A stretch of 64,000 nt of DNA from Parvularcula maris (GTDB lineage Bacteria > Pseudomonadota > Alphaproteobacteria > Caulobacterales > Parvularculaceae): positions 83,275 to 147,274 of the forward strand of contig NZ_JANIBC010000004.1 in NCBI RefSeq assembly GCF_024505085.1, given 5' to 3'. Positions within the stretch are counted from its first letter, which is position 1; every line of letters begins with the position of its first letter. Position numbers and translations under genes: made by a program. Shown here piece by piece: positions 28,192-39,725 of the stretch. The notes under the pieces were generated by a model. The model did not search any database and was not told the origin of the DNA. It saw only the letters and a list, made by a program, of their open reading frames with translations.

Positions 28192-30375
28192 GTGAGCGTG
28201 AGCGAAGCAAGCACCGACACAAACGGCGAGGACGGCGAGCCGACGATCGGCCCGTCCGATCCTGACCGCTTCATCAACCGGGAGCTGTCCTGGCTCGATT
28301 TCAACGACCGGGTGCTGGAGGAGGCCGACAATGAGCGCCACCCCCTTCTGGAGCGGCTGCGCTTCCTGTCGATCTCAGCCAGCAATCTCGACGAGTTCTT
28401 CATGGTGCGGGTCGCAGGGCTGGTCGGTCAGGTGAGGGCCGGGGTGACAAGCCTCAGCCAGGAGGGGAACTCACCGAGAAAGCAGCTCCGCCTCATCAAC
28501 GAGCGGGCCAGCGCCTTGATGAAGCGGCAGCAGAAGACCTGGGCGGTGCTGCGCGGCAAGCTGGCCGAGGAGGGCATCACCCTTTGCGACACGGATGACC
28601 TCTCGGCCGAGGAGGAGGCTTGGCTCGAGAAGGAGTTCCTGACCAACATCTTCCCCGTGCTGACGCCGCTCGCGCTTGACCCGGCGCATCCCTTTCCGTT
28701 CATCCCTAATCTCGGCTTCGTGCTCTGCTACCGTCTCAAGGGTCCCGATGACGAGCTGACTGCGCTTCTGCCGGTGCCCAGCAAGGTGCGCCGCTTCATC
28801 CGCCTGCCGAGCAGCGGCGAGGCGGGGGGAGGTCCCGCGCGCATCCGCTATGTCAGTCTCGAGAAGACCATCTCGCACTTCCTCCACCACGTCTTCCCCT
28901 CACGGAAGATCGTCTCCTGCGGCGCCTTCCGTATCATCAGGGACAGCGATGTGGAGGTCGAGGAGGAAGCTGAGGACCTGGTGCAGCAGTTCGAGACCAT
29001 GCTCAGAAGGCGCCGCCGGGGCGACGTGATCCGCCTCACCATGGACCACGACATGCCTTTCCTGCTGCGCGACCTGATCGGCGCGAAGCTCGACGTTCAC
29101 CCCAACGACGTGGTGCCGGTGGAGGGGCTCCTGGGTCTCGTCCAGACGGCGGAGATGATCCCCTCGGACAGGCCCGACCTTCTCTTTCCGCCCTTCGAGG
29201 CGCGCTTTCCCGAGCGCATCCGCGAGCACAATATGGACTGCTTCTCGGCGATCAGAAGCAAGGACATCGTCGTCCACCATCCGTATGAGGATTTCGACGT
29301 CGTGGTGCAGTTCCTCAAGCAGGCCGCCGCCGATCCCGATGTCATCGCCATCAAGCAGACGCTCTACCGAACCTCTAAGGGATCGCCCATCGTCGCGGCC
29401 CTGATCGAGGCGGCGGAGAGCGGCAAGAACGTCACCGCCTTGGTCGAGCTGAAGGCCCGCTTCGATGAGGAGGCCAATATCCAGTGGGCGCGGGCGCTGG
29501 AGCGTGCGGGGGTCAACGTCGTCTACGGCTTCGTCGACTACAAGACCCACGCCAAGCTCTCCTATGTGGTGAGGCGCGAGGGCAACGGAACCAAGTCCTA
29601 CGTACACGTAGGAACGGGCAACTACCATCAGATCACGGCGAAAATCTACACCGACATCGCCCTTTTCACCACCGACGAGGCGATCGCGCGGGATACGGCG
29701 CGGGTGTTCAACTACGTGACAGGCTACGCGGCGCCAAGCGAGTTCGAGCGCCTCTCCGTCTCGCCCATCAACATGCGCCAGGACATCGAAGGGCTGATCG
29801 ACCGGGAGATCGCCTTCGCCAAGGATGGCCGGGGCGGGGCCATCTGGGCCAAGATGAACTCGCTAGTGGACGGCAAGCTGATCGACCGGCTCTACGAGGC
29901 CAGCTCGGCCGGGGTGCAGATCGACCTCATCGTGCGCGGCATCTGCTGCCTGAGGCCGGGTGTCGAGGGGCTGTCCGAGAACATCCGGGTCAAGAGCGTC
30001 GTCGGGCGCTATCTCGAGCACTCGCGCATCTTCTGCTTCGGTAATGGCGGGCCTCTGCCATCGGACCAGGCGAAGGTGTTCATCAGCTCCGCCGACTGGA
30101 TGCCTCGCAACCTGAACCGCCGGGTCGAGGTGCTCTGTCCCGTGACGAACGAGACGACCCACAACCAGATCCTCGACCAGATCATGGTGGCGACCCTCAA
30201 GGACAACATGCAGAGCTGGACCCTGGGTCCCGATGGCTCCTACAGCCGCGTGGAGGCACCGGACGAGGAGAGCCAGTTCAACGTCCACAACTACTTCATG
30301 ACCAACCCCTCCCTCTCCGGGCGGGGGACGGCGCTCAAGGAGCAGTCGCCGCGCGAGCTTTCGGTGAGGAGCTGA
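28192..30375 (+). CDS. ppk: Polyphosphate kinase 1
   Basis: 727 residues. Reversibly polymerises the terminal phosphate of ATP into polyphosphate; membrane-associated in many species. N-domain [19 protein letters not shown] is diagnostic. The catalytic C-terminal phospholipase-D-like domains contain [29 protein letters not shown] with the phosphorylated histidine, and HVGTGNYH. Start GTG 28192 is in GAGCGTGAGC repeats; ATG codons further on would delete the family N-terminus. It is followed one base later by ppx. Confidence 0.95.
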   Translation: MSVSEASTDTNGEDGEPTIGPSDPDRFINRELSWLDFNDRVLEEADNERHPLLERLRFLSISASNLDEFFMVRVAGLVGQVRAGVTSLSQEGNSPRKQLRLINERASALMKRQQKTWAVLRGKLAEEGITLCDTDDLSAEEEAWLEKEFLTNIFPVLTPLALDPAHPFPFIPNLGFVLCYRLKGPDDELTALLPVPSKVRRFIRLPSSGEAGGGPARIRYVSLEKTISHFLHHVFPSRKIVSCGAFRIIRDSDVEVEEEAEDLVQQFETMLRRRRRGDVIRLTMDHDMPFLLRDLIGAKLDVHPNDVVPVEGLLGLVQTAEMIPSDRPDLLFPPFEARFPERIREHNMDCFSAIRSKDIVVHHPYEDFDVVVQFLKQAAADPDVIAIKQTLYRTSKGSPIVAALIEAAESGKNVTALVELKARFDEEANIQWARALERAGVNVVYGFVDYKTHAKLSYVVRREGNGTKSYVHVGTGNYHQITAKIYTDIALFTTDEAIARDTARVFNYVTGYAAPSEFERLSVSPINMRQDIEGLIDREIAFAKDGRGGAIWAKMNSLVDGKLIDRLYEASSAGVQIDLIVRGICCLRPGVEGLSENIRVKSVVGRYLEHSRIFCFGNGGPLPSDQAKVFISSADWMPRNLNRRVEVLCPVTNETTHNQILDQIMVATLKDNMQSWTLGPDGSYSRVEAPDEESQFNVHNYFMTNPSLSGRGTALKEQSPRELSVRS

Positions 30376-30376
30376 T

Positions 30377-31876
30377 ATGGTGGAGTACCCGCGAAGAGCC
30401 GTCGTCGATATCGGATCGAACTCCGTCCGCCTCGTGATCTTCTCCGGCCCGCCGCGGGTGCCCATCGCCATCACCAACGAGAAAGCGCTCTGCGGTCTCG
30501 GCGACCGCGACCCGAAGACGGGGGAGCTTCGCGAAGAAGCGATGGAGCGGGCACTGGCGACGCTGCGCCGCTTCCGCGCCGTCATCGAGAGCGAGGAGCC
30601 GGAGACCCAGGACGTCTTCGCCACCGCCGCCGTGCGGGATGCACCCAACGGCAAACGCTTCCTTCAAGAGATCAAGGAGATCGGCTTCAACCCGCGACTG
30701 ATCGCGGGGGAGGAGGAGGCAAGGCTAGCGGGGCTCGGCATCCTGTGTTCCGCGCCCGAGATCAAGCGCGAGCGCATGCCCGCCATTGGCGGCGACCTCG
30801 GCGGGGGCAGCCTGGAGCTCAGCCTTCTCGGCGGCCCTGGCGAGGAGGTCGATCATATGGCCAGCCTGCCCATCGGGTCGCTCAAGATGCAGACCGATTT
30901 CGGCGACGACCTGAAGGCCGGCTACAAGGCCGTACAGGAACATTTTGCCACCCTGCCCTGGATCGCGGAGAGCCGGACGCCGCAGATCTACGTGGTCGGC
31001 GGCTCCTGGCGCGCCATCGCTAGGGTAGCCATGGCCCGCTCCGAGTACCCCGTGCCCATGCTCGACCATTTCACTATGGAGACCGAGCATGCGCTGGAGG
31101 TCTGCGGCTTCGTCGAGGAGAGCGACGCGGAGGACCTAGGCGAGATTAGCGGTGTGCAGAAGAAGCGCGCGCCGGTCCTGCCGATGGCGGCCATGGTGCT
31201 GCGGACGCTGATCGAGACCGCCCATCCCGAACGGGTGGTGGTCAGCTCCTGCGGGGTGAGGGAGGGGCTTCTCTTCGACCGTCTTCCGGCTCGCCTGCGC
31301 GCCCAGGAGCCGATCATCGCCATGGCCGAGGACCTCGCCGAGCGACTGGCAGGCGGGCGGAGGCCCGACGGCAGGGCGGTGAGCAACCTCGTCGACCCGC
31401 TCTTCTTCGACGGACCGACGCTGCAGCGACTACGTTTCGCCGCGGCGTTGATGATCCGTTCGGGGAACATGGTACACCCCGACCGCCGGGCCGAGCATGC
31501 CGCCGCGACCATCATGGCGACGCCCTTCCTAGGCATCGACCACAAGGAGCGCGCCATGCTGGCCCTGATGATGAAGGCGCGTTTCAACGGCAGCATCGGC
31601 AAGTCCGATGGGACGATCCCGCTGGAGATCTTGGACGAGGAGCAGATCACCTACTCGGTACGGGTTGGATACGCCCACCGTCTGGCGGCTGCTCTGCGTA
31701 CGCCGCTTTACAACCGGAAGAGCGGCTTCGCCCTCAGCCGCGACGCGGATGTGATCGAGCTCAGCGTCGAGGACCATGTCCGCGACCTGGTGGTAGAGAC
31801 CGGGCTCAAGGACCTCGAGCGGATGGCGTCCTCCTTCGATGCGGAGGCGAAGATCGTTACGGCGTCTTCTGCGTGA
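30377..31876 (+). CDS. ppx: Exopolyphosphatase (Ppx/GppA family)
   Basis: 499 residues. Ppx/GppA enzymes remove terminal phosphate from polyphosphate and pppGpp. Seen: VVDIGSNSVRLVIF (phosphate-binding loop of the ASKHA fold), FATAAVRDAPNG, GGDLGGGSLEL and VSSCGVREGLLFDRL. A C-terminal HD-like helical region is present. Start ATG 30377 is one base after the ppk stop, so the pair is probably co-transcribed. The 3' end overlaps the convergent rnd by 20 bases. Confidence 0.93.
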   Translation: MVEYPRRAVVDIGSNSVRLVIFSGPPRVPIAITNEKALCGLGDRDPKTGELREEAMERALATLRRFRAVIESEEPETQDVFATAAVRDAPNGKRFLQEIKEIGFNPRLIAGEEEARLAGLGILCSAPEIKRERMPAIGGDLGGGSLELSLLGGPGEEVDHMASLPIGSLKMQTDFGDDLKAGYKAVQEHFATLPWIAESRTPQIYVVGGSWRAIARVAMARSEYPVPMLDHFTMETEHALEVCGFVEESDAEDLGEISGVQKKRAPVLPMAAMVLRTLIETAHPERVVVSSCGVREGLLFDRLPARLRAQEPIIAMAEDLAERLAGGRRPDGRAVSNLVDPLFFDGPTLQRLRFAAALMIRSGNMVHPDRRAEHAAATIMATPFLGIDHKERAMLALMMKARFNGSIGKSDGTIPLEILDEEQITYSVRVGYAHRLAAALRTPLYNRKSGFALSRDADVIELSVEDHVRDLVVETGLKDLERMASSFDAEAKIVTASSA

Positions 31877-33008
31877 TCGACACCCTGCCGCGCTCCAGGC
31901 CTAGGAACAGCTCGCCTCGCTTGAGCTGCAGCGCGACATCGCCGAACACCTCCCGCCGCCAGCCGTGAAGGGCGGGCACGTCGGCCTCGTCGCTGCGGGC
32001 GATGGCGTCGAGGTCGCTAGCCGAGGCGAGAAGCTTCGGCGCGACGTTGTGGACCTCGCACTGACGCTTGAGGAGGACGCGGAGAAGGTCGACCACGTCG
32101 GGCGGCGCCTGCTCGCGCTGGCGTTCTCCCAGGGAGGGGAGATCCTCGCGGGGTATCTCCATCCCGGCCTTGACCGCCGCCAGCATGCCCTTGGCCACGG
32201 AGGAACGCTCGAACCCGTTGGGTACGGAGCGCAGACGGCCTAGCTCCTCGGACGTGGTAGGCCGCGCTCGGGCGACCTCGAACAGGGTGTCGTCCTTGAC
32301 GAGCCTGGCGCGGGGCTGGTTGCGCTCCTGGGCTTCGCGCTCACGCCACTTCGCCAGCTCGATCAGCGGGCCGAGCTCTTTCGGTTTGACGTTGCGCAGC
32401 TTGAGCCGCTTCCAGGCATCCTCCGGGTACACGCGGTAGAGGTCGGGGTCGCCGAGCGCCTGCATCTCCTCTTCGACCCATCCCCAGCGCCCGCTCTCCT
32501 CGAGCTTAGCCTTCAGCTTGGTGTAGACATCGCGCAGGTGTGTGACGTCGCCGAGCGCGTAGGTGAGCTGTTTCTCCGATAACGGACGGCGTGACCAGTC
32601 GGTGAAGCGGCTGCCCTTGTCCACCTGCTGCCCTGTCAGATCACGGACGAGCGGCTCGTAGCCAATCTGGTCGCCATAGCCGAACACCATGGCTGCGACC
32701 TGGGTGTCGAAGAGGGGGGTCGGCACCTCGCCGAAAAGATGGACGAAGATCTCGATATCCTGCCGCGCGGCGTGGAAGATCTTGAGGACCGCTTGATCGG
32801 CGAGAAGCTTGGCGAAAGGCGTGAGGTCCACCCCCTCGGCCAAGGGGTCGATGATGACGGCATCGTCCGGGGTAGCCGCCTGGATCAGGCAGAGCTGGGA
32901 GTAGTAGGTCTTCTCGCGAAGGAACTCAGTATCCACCGTGACGAAGGGGGCGTCGTGGGCGGCCTTGCAGAACTCGGCGATCTCTTCGGTTTTGGTCAGA
33001 ACTTTCAA
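31857..33008 (-). CDS. rnd: Ribonuclease D
   Basis: 383 residues. 3'-5' exonuclease that trims tRNA and other structured RNA. The DEDDy exonuclease motifs are visible: VTVDTEFLREKTYY (motif I), FHAARQDIEIF (II), and YALGDVTHLRDVY (III with the Tyr). The C-terminal half contains an HRDC-type helical region (RARPTTSEELGRL). It overlaps prmA by four bases upstream and ppx by 20 downstream, and is part of a tyrS-prmA-rnd transcript. Confidence 0.95.
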   Translation of the reverse strand: MKVLTKTEEIAEFCKAAHDAPFVTVDTEFLREKTYYSQLCLIQAATPDDAVIIDPLAEGVDLTPFAKLLADQAVLKIFHAARQDIEIFVHLFGEVPTPLFDTQVAAMVFGYGDQIGYEPLVRDLTGQQVDKGSRFTDWSRRPLSEKQLTYALGDVTHLRDVYTKLKAKLEESGRWGWVEEEMQALGDPDLYRVYPEDAWKRLKLRNVKPKELGPLIELAKWREREAQERNQPRARLVKDDTLFEVARARPTTSEELGRLRSVPNGFERSSVAKGMLAAVKAGMEIPREDLPSLGERQREQAPPDVVDLLRVLLKRQCEVHNVAPKLLASASDLDAIARSDEADVPALHGWRREVFGDVALQLKRGELFLGLERGRVSITQKTP

Positions 33009-33883
33009 GCGGTGGTTCCCTTGGTCATGACCAGTGTCGGCCAGCGGGGTGTGCCCCCCGTCTTGTGGAGGGTGAAGCCGAGCTCCTGGTAGGTGCTCAA
33101 CACGCCTTGCATCTGTTCATCCAGGAGGCCCGCGAGGATGATCGTGCCGCCATCAGCTGTCACTTGCTGGATGTCCGGCGCCAGCTCCTTAAGCGGTCCT
33201 GCGAGGATGTTGGCGAAGACGAGGTGGTAGGGAGCGCTAGCGCGGATCAGCTCATGGTCCGTACCCGCCGCAACACCGAACGTGATGCCGGAGGCTTCGT
33301 TGATCCCTGCGTTCTCTTCGGCGATTTGGGTCGAACGCTCGTCGATGTCGGTGGCGATGATCTCGGCGCCCGCGAACATTTTCCGCAAGGCGATGGCCAG
33401 GACGCCGGAGCCTGTGCCGATGTCGAGCACCCTGCCGGGCGTGGTTTCAAGATCGCCCAACACGTCCAGGCACCCGGCTGTGGTCGGATGATGCCCGGTG
33501 CCGAAGGCCTGGTTGGCTTCGATCTGCAGCTTGATGCCGTCCTCGCTGGCTACCTTGTCCGCATCGTGACTGCCGTAGAGGACGAAGGGTCCGGCACGGA
33601 CGACGCCCAACCCTTCTAGAGCATGGGCGACCCAGTCGCGGTCGGGTAGCTCTTCCTCCTCATGGGGCGGCGTGCCTTTGGGGAGCAGCTCCAGCGTGCC
33701 AGCGGAGATAGGCTCCTCGGTATAGGCGAGGAGCGCCCAGTTGCCGTCGGTGGTACGCTCCGTATCGGGATTGTCCTTCACTAGCGAGGTAGCCGCGACG
33801 GCCGGGTCGGCGATCTCAGTCAGCACCTCTTCAATGGCTTGCAAGAGAGGCAGCTCGGCCCGCCATGCGGTACGGTAGGTCAT
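33005..33883 (-). CDS. prmA: Ribosomal protein L11 methyltransferase PrmA
   Basis: 292 residues. SAM-dependent methylation of L11. The N-terminal substrate domain contains [15 protein letters not shown]; the Rossmann motif is [17 protein letters not shown] followed by [18 protein letters not shown], and [16 protein letters not shown] is the family catalytic loop (NILA). ATG 33883 is coupled to tyrS by a four-base overlap, and prmA overlaps rnd by four. Confidence 0.95.
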   Translation of the reverse strand: MTYRTAWRAELPLLQAIEEVLTEIADPAVAATSLVKDNPDTERTTDGNWALLAYTEEPISAGTLELLPKGTPPHEEEELPDRDWVAHALEGLGVVRAGPFVLYGSHDADKVASEDGIKLQIEANQAFGTGHHPTTAGCLDVLGDLETTPGRVLDIGTGSGVLAIALRKMFAGAEIIATDIDERSTQIAEENAGINEASGITFGVAAGTDHELIRASAPYHLVFANILAGPLKELAPDIQQVTADGGTIILAGLLDEQMQGVLSTYQELGFTLHKTGGTPRWPTLVMTKGTTA

Positions 33884-35148
33884 GGCGCGACCCTTAGGAG
33901 GCCGTGTTTCTTCTTGCCGATGGAGAGCTTGATGACCTCGCCATCGAGATCCTCGGTGGTCAGCGGGCGCTCTTCCTTAAGGGCCTGGCCGTTGATCTTC
34001 AGGGCACCGGCTTTGATGTGGCGGCGGCCCTCGCCGTTGCTGGCGATGAGGCCTAAGGCCTGGAACGGGACGAAGAGGGGGAGGCCCGCCTCTAAGTCCG
34101 AACGGCTTGCCTCCGTGCTCGGAAGATCGGCTGCCGTGCCGCCCGCCTCGAAGGTGGTGCGCGCCGTCTCGGCCGCCCGTTCGGCCTCGTCCCGGCCGTG
34201 AAGGAGGGCTGTGGCCTCGGTGGCCAGCACCTTCTTCGCCTCGTTGATCTCGCTGCCTTCGAGGCCAGAGAGGCGCTGCACCTCGTCCATCGGCAGCAGG
34301 GTGAAGCGGCGTAGCATGCCGGCTACGTCGGCATCCTCCGTGTTGCGCCAGAACTGCCAGTACTCGTAGGGCGAGGTGCGTTCGGCGTTGAGCCAGACCG
34401 CGCCGTTCTCGGTCTTGCCCATCTTTTTACCCGACGAGGTGGTGACGAGCGGCGTGGTCAGGCCGAAACCTTGTGCTTCAGTGCCTTCGCTGGCGGCAAC
34501 CCGGCGGATCAGCTCGGTCCCGTTGACGATGTTCCCCCACTGATCGCTCCCGCCCATCTGCAGCGTGCAGCCGTAGCGGCGCTGCAGCTCCAGGAAGTCA
34601 TAGGCCTGCATCAGCATGTAGTTGAACTCGAGGAAGGTCAGCGGCTGCTCACGGTCGAGGCGCAGCTTGACCGAGTCGAAGGTCAGCATACGGTTGATCG
34701 TGAAGTGGACACCGTAATCTCTGAGGAAGGGGATGTAAGAGAGCTCCGACAGCCAGTCGTCGTTGTTGACCATCATCGCATCCTGCGGCCCCTCGCCAAA
34801 GGTGAGGAAGGGCTCGAAAGCCCGGCGGATACCGGCGATGTTCGCTTCGATGTCGGCGGGCGACAGGAGCTTGCGCTGCGTGTCCTTGCCGGAGGGGTCA
34901 CCAACCTTGGTGGTGCCGCCGCCCATCAGGACGATGGGGCGGTGGCCCGTGCGCTGCAGATGGTGCAGCATCATGATCTGGGTCAGGCTGCCCACATGCA
35001 GGCTGTCGGCGGTGGCGTCGAAGCCGATATAGGCGGCGACCGGACCGTTCAGGAGCGCCTCGTCCAGAGCACCTGGATCGGTGATCTGGTGGATGAAGCC
35101 GCGCTCTTCGAGCGTGTTCAGGAAGTCGGACTGGAAAGACTGCGCCAT
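33880..35148 (-). CDS. tyrS: Tyrosyl-tRNA synthetase
   Basis: 422 residues. Class I synthetase. HIGH-like motif is [15 protein letters not shown]-like motif is KKMGKTE, with [11 protein letters not shown] confirming TyrS. The C-terminal ~70 residues form an S4 RNA-binding domain ([25 protein letters not shown], broken by family spacing). First gene of a tyrS-prmA-rnd cluster with four-base overlaps. The GC-rich 89 bases upstream separate it from the secreted HExxH protein. Confidence 0.95.
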   Translation of the reverse strand: MAQSFQSDFLNTLEERGFIHQITDPGALDEALLNGPVAAYIGFDATADSLHVGSLTQIMMLHHLQRTGHRPIVLMGGGTTKVGDPSGKDTQRKLLSPADIEANIAGIRRAFEPFLTFGEGPQDAMMVNNDDWLSELSYIPFLRDYGVHFTINRMLTFDSVKLRLDREQPLTFLEFNYMLMQAYDFLELQRRYGCTLQMGGSDQWGNIVNGTELIRRVAASEGTEAQGFGLTTPLVTTSSGKKMGKTENGAVWLNAERTSPYEYWQFWRNTEDADVAGMLRRFTLLPMDEVQRLSGLEGSEINEAKKVLATEATALLHGRDEAERAAETARTTFEAGGTAADLPSTEASRSDLEAGLPLFVPFQALGLIASNGEGRRHIKAGALKINGQALKEERPLTTEDLDGEVIKLSIGKKKHGLLRVAP

Positions 35149-35237
35149 CGGGGGTGTTTGCCCGCCCTTGTCCTGCGCGGCAAGGGCGGCATGCTCGTTG
35201 GCTCAGGAGATGCCTAGCCTTCCCCGCCTCGTTCGAG

Positions 35238-36326
35238 TTACTGGCCTGCTTCGGTGGGCCGGAGGTCGCCTCGAAGCTCCAGCAGCTCGCGGCAGTGTGC
35301 CGCCGCCGCGTCGATCAGGCCGTCGGTGATCGTCGCGTCGGTCTCGTAGAGCTCGTCCACATGGAGCCAGAGAAGACGTCCCATGACAGAGGGGAGGGGG
35401 CGGCCATACCAGCTATCCGCCGCGCCGAGCGGCTGGCCGAGGCCGTACTTGGCGAAGGCTGCGTTGCCCCAGGCGACGGCGAGCGGCTCCTCCAAGAGGT
35501 CGTAGGGCCGGATGAGCTTGGCAGGGCACCGGTCGAGGAAGCGCTTGGTGAGGGCCACTTTCTGCTGGCTCGGCTGGTGGGCGCTCAGATAGTGAACGGC
35601 CTCGTGCATCGCTATCTCCGCCCAGGACTCGCCGGAGTGGGCCGTCGGGTGGGACCGTATGAAGAAAGTTCTGCCGCTGATATCGGCCGAGGTACGGTCG
35701 ATCGGCGGCCACCATACGTAAAGAGCATTGAACTCTAGGGTCTCGTCGACGCGGTAGAAAGCGGCGAGCCGCTCCAGATAGGGCGGTGTACCAGGGCTGT
35801 TCAGGACGGCATCGAGCCTCGCTGCGTCCTTGGCGAAGGCTTTGCTCTCCTCAAGAAGCTGACGCCAGTGCGGCTGGAAATGGCGGTAGAAACCTCGGAG
35901 CATGTGGGCGTCGTCGGCGCCCATGATGGTCTCCAGGGTCGATAGAGCCTCCTCGATGGTCTGTGCGCCCAGAAAATGCTCGGCCAACGGATCGGCCTGG
36001 CGGGAGACCGAGCTGCGAGCCGTGAAGATGCCGTCCTTCGCGAGCCTTTCTTTGCGGTTGCCCTGCGCCGGGTCGCTGTAGGTGCGGCGGCGATAGTCGG
36101 CGTAGGCCTCGGCTTGCCGCTGGTCCTCATCGCTCCATCCGAAGCGTTCCTCCCAAGCCTCGCGGTACTCCGGCTCGTTGAAACCCGGCCACCACAGGCT
36201 CGTCTGATCCATGAGCGAGAAGAGATCGGCCGGTGCGTGGTATCCGGCCCGAAGGGTGACCTCCGCTCGGGCGTCCTGGCTCCAAGCCAAGGTCAGGAGT
36301 AGGAAGAGAACGACGCGTTTCGCCAT
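35238..36326 (-). CDS. Secreted putative zinc metallopeptidase (HExxH)
   Basis: 362 residues, no named family recognised. Signal peptide MAKRVVLFLLLTLAWSQDARA. The zinc-binding motif is HEAVH at 241-245, followed by glutamates at 279-280 (LLEEPLAVAWG), a plausible third ligand as in gluzincins. Residues 50-180 are helical and charged. The N-terminal domain resembles no substrate domain known to me. It is the last gene before a strong hairpin after secA, in the same direction as secA, and may be read independently. The motif is clear, the function is not. Confidence 0.75.
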   Translation of the reverse strand: MAKRVVLFLLLTLAWSQDARAEVTLRAGYHAPADLFSLMDQTSLWWPGFNEPEYREAWEERFGWSDEDQRQAEAYADYRRRTYSDPAQGNRKERLAKDGIFTARSSVSRQADPLAEHFLGAQTIEEALSTLETIMGADDAHMLRGFYRHFQPHWRQLLEESKAFAKDAARLDAVLNSPGTPPYLERLAAFYRVDETLEFNALYVWWPPIDRTSADISGRTFFIRSHPTAHSGESWAEIAMHEAVHYLSAHQPSQQKVALTKRFLDRCPAKLIRPYDLLEEPLAVAWGNAAFAKYGLGQPLGAADSWYGRPLPSVMGRLLWLHVDELYETDATITDGLIDAAAAHCRELLELRGDLRPTEAGQ

Positions 36327-36353
36327 AGCGGGAACCTCTCGCGGTCATCTGAC

Positions 36354-36396
36354 GCGGTAGATGGCCTTCAAAGAGACTATGAAAGCCATCTACCGC
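36354..36396. terminator. Hairpin between secA and the HExxH gene
   Basis: GCGGTAGATGGC (36354-36365) pairs perfectly with GCCATCTACCGC (36385-36396), loop 19 bases. It lies just past the secA stop; no T-run follows on the transcript. A similar GCGGTAGATGGC string occurs in the MITE at 43042-43312, so it may be a repeat remnant rather than a terminator. Confidence 0.45.
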
Positions 36397-36418
36397 TGAC
36401 AAAGGAAGGGACTTTCTC

Positions 36419-39376
36419 CTACTCGGCCGCCTGCCCGCTGGCCACCGTTTCTGCATCAGGGCGGCCGTGGCAGTGCTTGAACTTCTTGCCCGAGCCGCAG
36501 GGGCAGGGGGCGTTGCGGCTGACCCGGCCCCAGGTCGTGGGATCGTCGGCCTTCACCTCACGGCTCATACGCTGGGCACGGAGGGTGTTGGAGCCCGCGG
36601 CCTGGCCGTAGCCTCTACGCGGTGCTTCCGGCCCGCCGTGACCGGCATCGTTCTCGCCGGTGGTGGCGTCGATATGCACTTCCTTGAGCTTGGAGGGGTC
36701 GAGTTGGCCGCGTTTCTGCAGCTCGGCGATGAGGCGCTTGGCCTCTTCGATGTCCACCTTAGGGGCCTGGGGCTGCTGGATCTGCACATGGAAGAGCGAC
36801 CGGGTCACGTCGCGGCGGAGGCCGTCGAGGAGGTTCTGGAAGAGGGCGAAGGCCTCGGTCTTGAACTCGTTCAGCGGGTCGCGTTGGCCGACGCCGCGAA
36901 GACCCACGACCGAGCGCAGGTGGTCGAGCTGCTGCAAATGCTCGCGCCACTCGCGGTCGATGGTCTGTAGGAGGATGGCCTTCTCGACCTTGCGGGCGTT
37001 GTCCTCACCGAACTCGGCGAGCTGCGCCTGCCATTTCTCGTCGGCGGCCTTGCGCACGCGCTCGGCGATCTCCTGATCGGCCACGCCCTCTTCCTGCGCC
37101 CAGTCGCCGACGGGCAGGTCGAGACCAAAGACGGTTTGGACCTCTTCCTTGAGGCCCTCCGTGTCCCACTGCTCGGCATAGGAGCGCTCGGGGATGTACT
37201 CGGCGACCATATCGTCGATGATGGTCTCGCGCATATCCGTGACGATCTCGCCCACATCGTTCGCATCCATGAACTCGATGCGCTGCTCGAAGATCGCCTT
37301 ACGCTGATCGTTCATCACGTCGTCATATTTCAGGACGTTCTTGCGGATGTCGAAGTTGCGCTGCTCGATTTTCTTCTGGGCGTTCTCGACGGCCTTGGTG
37401 AACCAGGGGTGCTCGATCGACTCGTCCTGCTTGATCCCGAAGCGCTTGAGCATCTTCTCCATGCCCGAGCCGAAGATGCGCATCAGATCGTCTTCGAGGG
37501 AGAGGTAGAACTTGGTGGTGCCGGGGTCGCCCTGACGGCCCGAACGGCCGCGGAGCTGGTTGTCGATCCGGCGGCTTTCGTGGCGCTCCGTACCGAGAAC
37601 GTAGAGCCCGCCCGCATCCAGCGCCTTCTGCTTCTGCTCCTTGATCTTGGCCTCGATCTCGGCCCGCTTGCGAGCGATCGTCTCGGCGTCGTCCTCCTCG
37701 GTGAGGTGGGTCATGATCTCCATGTCCACCGAGCCGCCGAGCTGAATGTCCGTACCCCGGCCAGCCATGTTGGTGGCGATGGTCACCGCACCCGGAATAC
37801 CGGCCTGGGCGACGATCTCCGCCTCCTGCTCGTGGAAGCGGGCGTTGAGGACGTTGTGCGGCACCGGCACGGGGCGCCTCGCCAGACCTTCGATCTCGTC
37901 GGCAAGGGCGTTGAGCTCGCCCTTCTCATCGACCTTTTTGTCCTTCAACTCGCCCGCCTGCTTACGAAGGTCGGCCGCGACCTCCTTCCAGAACTTCTTG
38001 TCACTGAGGAAGTGGGAAAGGACCTCGGACTTCTCGATCGACACCGTGCCGACCAGCACCGGCTGGTCACGCAAATGGCAGCGGGCGATCTCCTTGGCGA
38101 TGGCGCGGTACTTCTCCTTCGCCGACATGTAGAGCTCGTCGTCGAAGTCCTCGCGCGCGATGGGGCGGTTGGTGGGGATCTCGTAGACGCTGAGCTCGTA
38201 GATGTCCTGGAACTCGCCTTCCTCCGTAATCGCCGTACCGGTCATGCCGGAGAGCTTCTTGTAGAGGCGGAAGTAGTTCTGGAAGGTGATCGACGCCATG
38301 GTGACGTTCTCGGGCTTGATCTCCGCGCCCTCCTTCGCCTCCACTGCCTGGTGCAGGCCGTCGGACCAGCGGCGGCCCTCCATCATGCGGCCCGTGAACT
38401 CGTCGATGATGACGACCTTGTTGTCTTTGACGATATAGTCCTTGTCCCGCGTGAACATCTTGTGCGCTCTTAGAGCGTTCTGGACGTGGTGGACGACGGC
38501 GACGTTCTCCGCCTCGTAGAGGCTGCCGCCTTCCAGGAGATCGGCCTCCTCCAGAAGCTCCTCGATGCGCTCATTGCCCTCATCCGTGAGGGTGACCGAG
38601 CGCTTCTTCTCGTCGATCTCGTAGTGCTCGTCGGTAAGCTGCGGCATCAGCTTGTCGATGGCGATGTAGAGCTCGGACTTGTCGTCCGTCGGTCCGCTGA
38701 TGATCAGCGGCGTCCGCGCCTCGTCGATGAGGATCGAGTCCACCTCGTCGACGATGGCGTAGGCGTGTCCGCGCTGGACCATCTGGTCCTTGGACTGCTT
38801 CATGTTATCGCGAAGATAGTCGAAGCCGAGCTCGTTATTGGTGGCGTAGGTGATGTCGCAGGCATAGGCCTCGCGCCGCTCCTCATCGCCGAGCTCGTTG
38901 TAGATGACGCCGGTGGTCATGCCGAGCTGGGCGAAGACCTTGCCCATCCACTCCGCGTCCCGCTTGGCGAGGTAGTCGTTGACGGTGACCACGTGCACGC
39001 CCTCGCCGGTCAGGGCGTTGAGGAAGGCGGGGAGGGTGGCGACCAGGGTCTTGCCCTCGCCGGTCTTCATCTCGGCGATGTTGCCGCCGTGGAGCACCAT
39101 GCCGCCGACGAGCTGCACGTCGTAGGGGCGCAGGCCCAGCGCCCGGTCGGCGCCCTCACGCACTAGGGCGAAGGCCTCGTTCATCAGGTCGCCGAGCTTC
39201 TCGCCGTCCTGGTAGCGCTGCTTCAGCTCGTTCGTCTTCTCGATCAGCCCATCGTCGGAGAGGGCGGCCATCTCGTCTGCCAGCTCGCCGATCTTCTTGG
39301 CGCGCTTGGTCATCGGCTTCAGACGCCGCTCATTGGCGGAGCCGAACAGACGCTGCGCGATGGATGTCTTTGCCAT
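36419..39376 (-). CDS. secA: Preprotein translocase ATPase SecA
   Basis: 985 residues. SecA drives unfolded preproteins through SecYEG. Start ATG 39376 gives the classical [13 protein letters not shown]; an upstream in-frame extension lacks family sequence. Walker [17 protein letters not shown]-box-like [15 protein letters not shown], and the second helicase domain motifs ([38 protein letters not shown]) are visible. The C-terminal zinc motif [14 protein letters not shown] interacts with SecB. Long coiled substrate-binding region between. A divergent gene (parvulin) starts 350 bases away. Confidence 0.97.
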   Translation of the reverse strand: MAKTSIAQRLFGSANERRLKPMTKRAKKIGELADEMAALSDDGLIEKTNELKQRYQDGEKLGDLMNEAFALVREGADRALGLRPYDVQLVGGMVLHGGNIAEMKTGEGKTLVATLPAFLNALTGEGVHVVTVNDYLAKRDAEWMGKVFAQLGMTTGVIYNELGDEERREAYACDITYATNNELGFDYLRDNMKQSKDQMVQRGHAYAIVDEVDSILIDEARTPLIISGPTDDKSELYIAIDKLMPQLTDEHYEIDEKKRSVTLTDEGNERIEELLEEADLLEGGSLYEAENVAVVHHVQNALRAHKMFTRDKDYIVKDNKVVIIDEFTGRMMEGRRWSDGLHQAVEAKEGAEIKPENVTMASITFQNYFRLYKKLSGMTGTAITEEGEFQDIYELSVYEIPTNRPIAREDFDDELYMSAKEKYRAIAKEIARCHLRDQPVLVGTVSIEKSEVLSHFLSDKKFWKEVAADLRKQAGELKDKKVDEKGELNALADEIEGLARRPVPVPHNVLNARFHEQEAEIVAQAGIPGAVTIATNMAGRGTDIQLGGSVDMEIMTHLTEEDDAETIARKRAEIEAKIKEQKQKALDAGGLYVLGTERHESRRIDNQLRGRSGRQGDPGTTKFYLSLEDDLMRIFGSGMEKMLKRFGIKQDESIEHPWFTKAVENAQKKIEQRNFDIRKNVLKYDDVMNDQRKAIFEQRIEFMDANDVGEIVTDMRETIIDDMVAEYIPERSYAEQWDTEGLKEEVQTVFGLDLPVGDWAQEEGVADQEIAERVRKAADEKWQAQLAEFGEDNARKVEKAILLQTIDREWREHLQQLDHLRSVVGLRGVGQRDPLNEFKTEAFALFQNLLDGLRRDVTRSLFHVQIQQPQAPKVDIEEAKRLIAELQKRGQLDPSKLKEVHIDATTGENDAGHGGPEAPRRGYGQAAGSNTLRAQRMSREVKADDPTTWGRVSRNAPCPCGSGKKFKHCHGRPDAETVASGQAAE

Positions 39377-39725
39377 GGTGGGTCTTGCCTCGTGAACTCT
39401 GTCTTTGTCGTCCGGCGGGGCGCCATGCACGCGGCGGACCATGGCAGGCACGATCCTCCGCGGCGGCGGCCGCCACCCGGAATGGGTGCAGATAGGTAGA
39501 GGGCCGCCTCGCTGTCAAATGATCAGGGGTTTGTCCGGGCAAGTTCGCCCGGCATCGGGCCAGTCAGGGAAGAACGGAACTGTTACCTGCCGATCACGCT
39601 CGCGTGGAGTCTGCAAAAATCGGGGGGTGGAGGGCAGGTCTGGCACTTGTTTCGCACTGGAGAATTCGTCACTGGCGGAAGCAAAGGTAAACCGGCAGTT
39701 AACGAGCTCAACGAGGAGAGCGAAC
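39377..39725. other. 349-base gap between secA and the parvulin gene
   Basis: No gene seen. It must carry divergent promoters. A small hairpin CCGGGC/GCCCGG (39535-39552) is present. No conserved operator recognised. Confidence 0.5.

Noticed and set aside
39535-39552. Hairpin in secA/parvulin gap as terminator or riboswitch
   Set aside because: Only 6 bp with no T-run and no known riboswitch fold.
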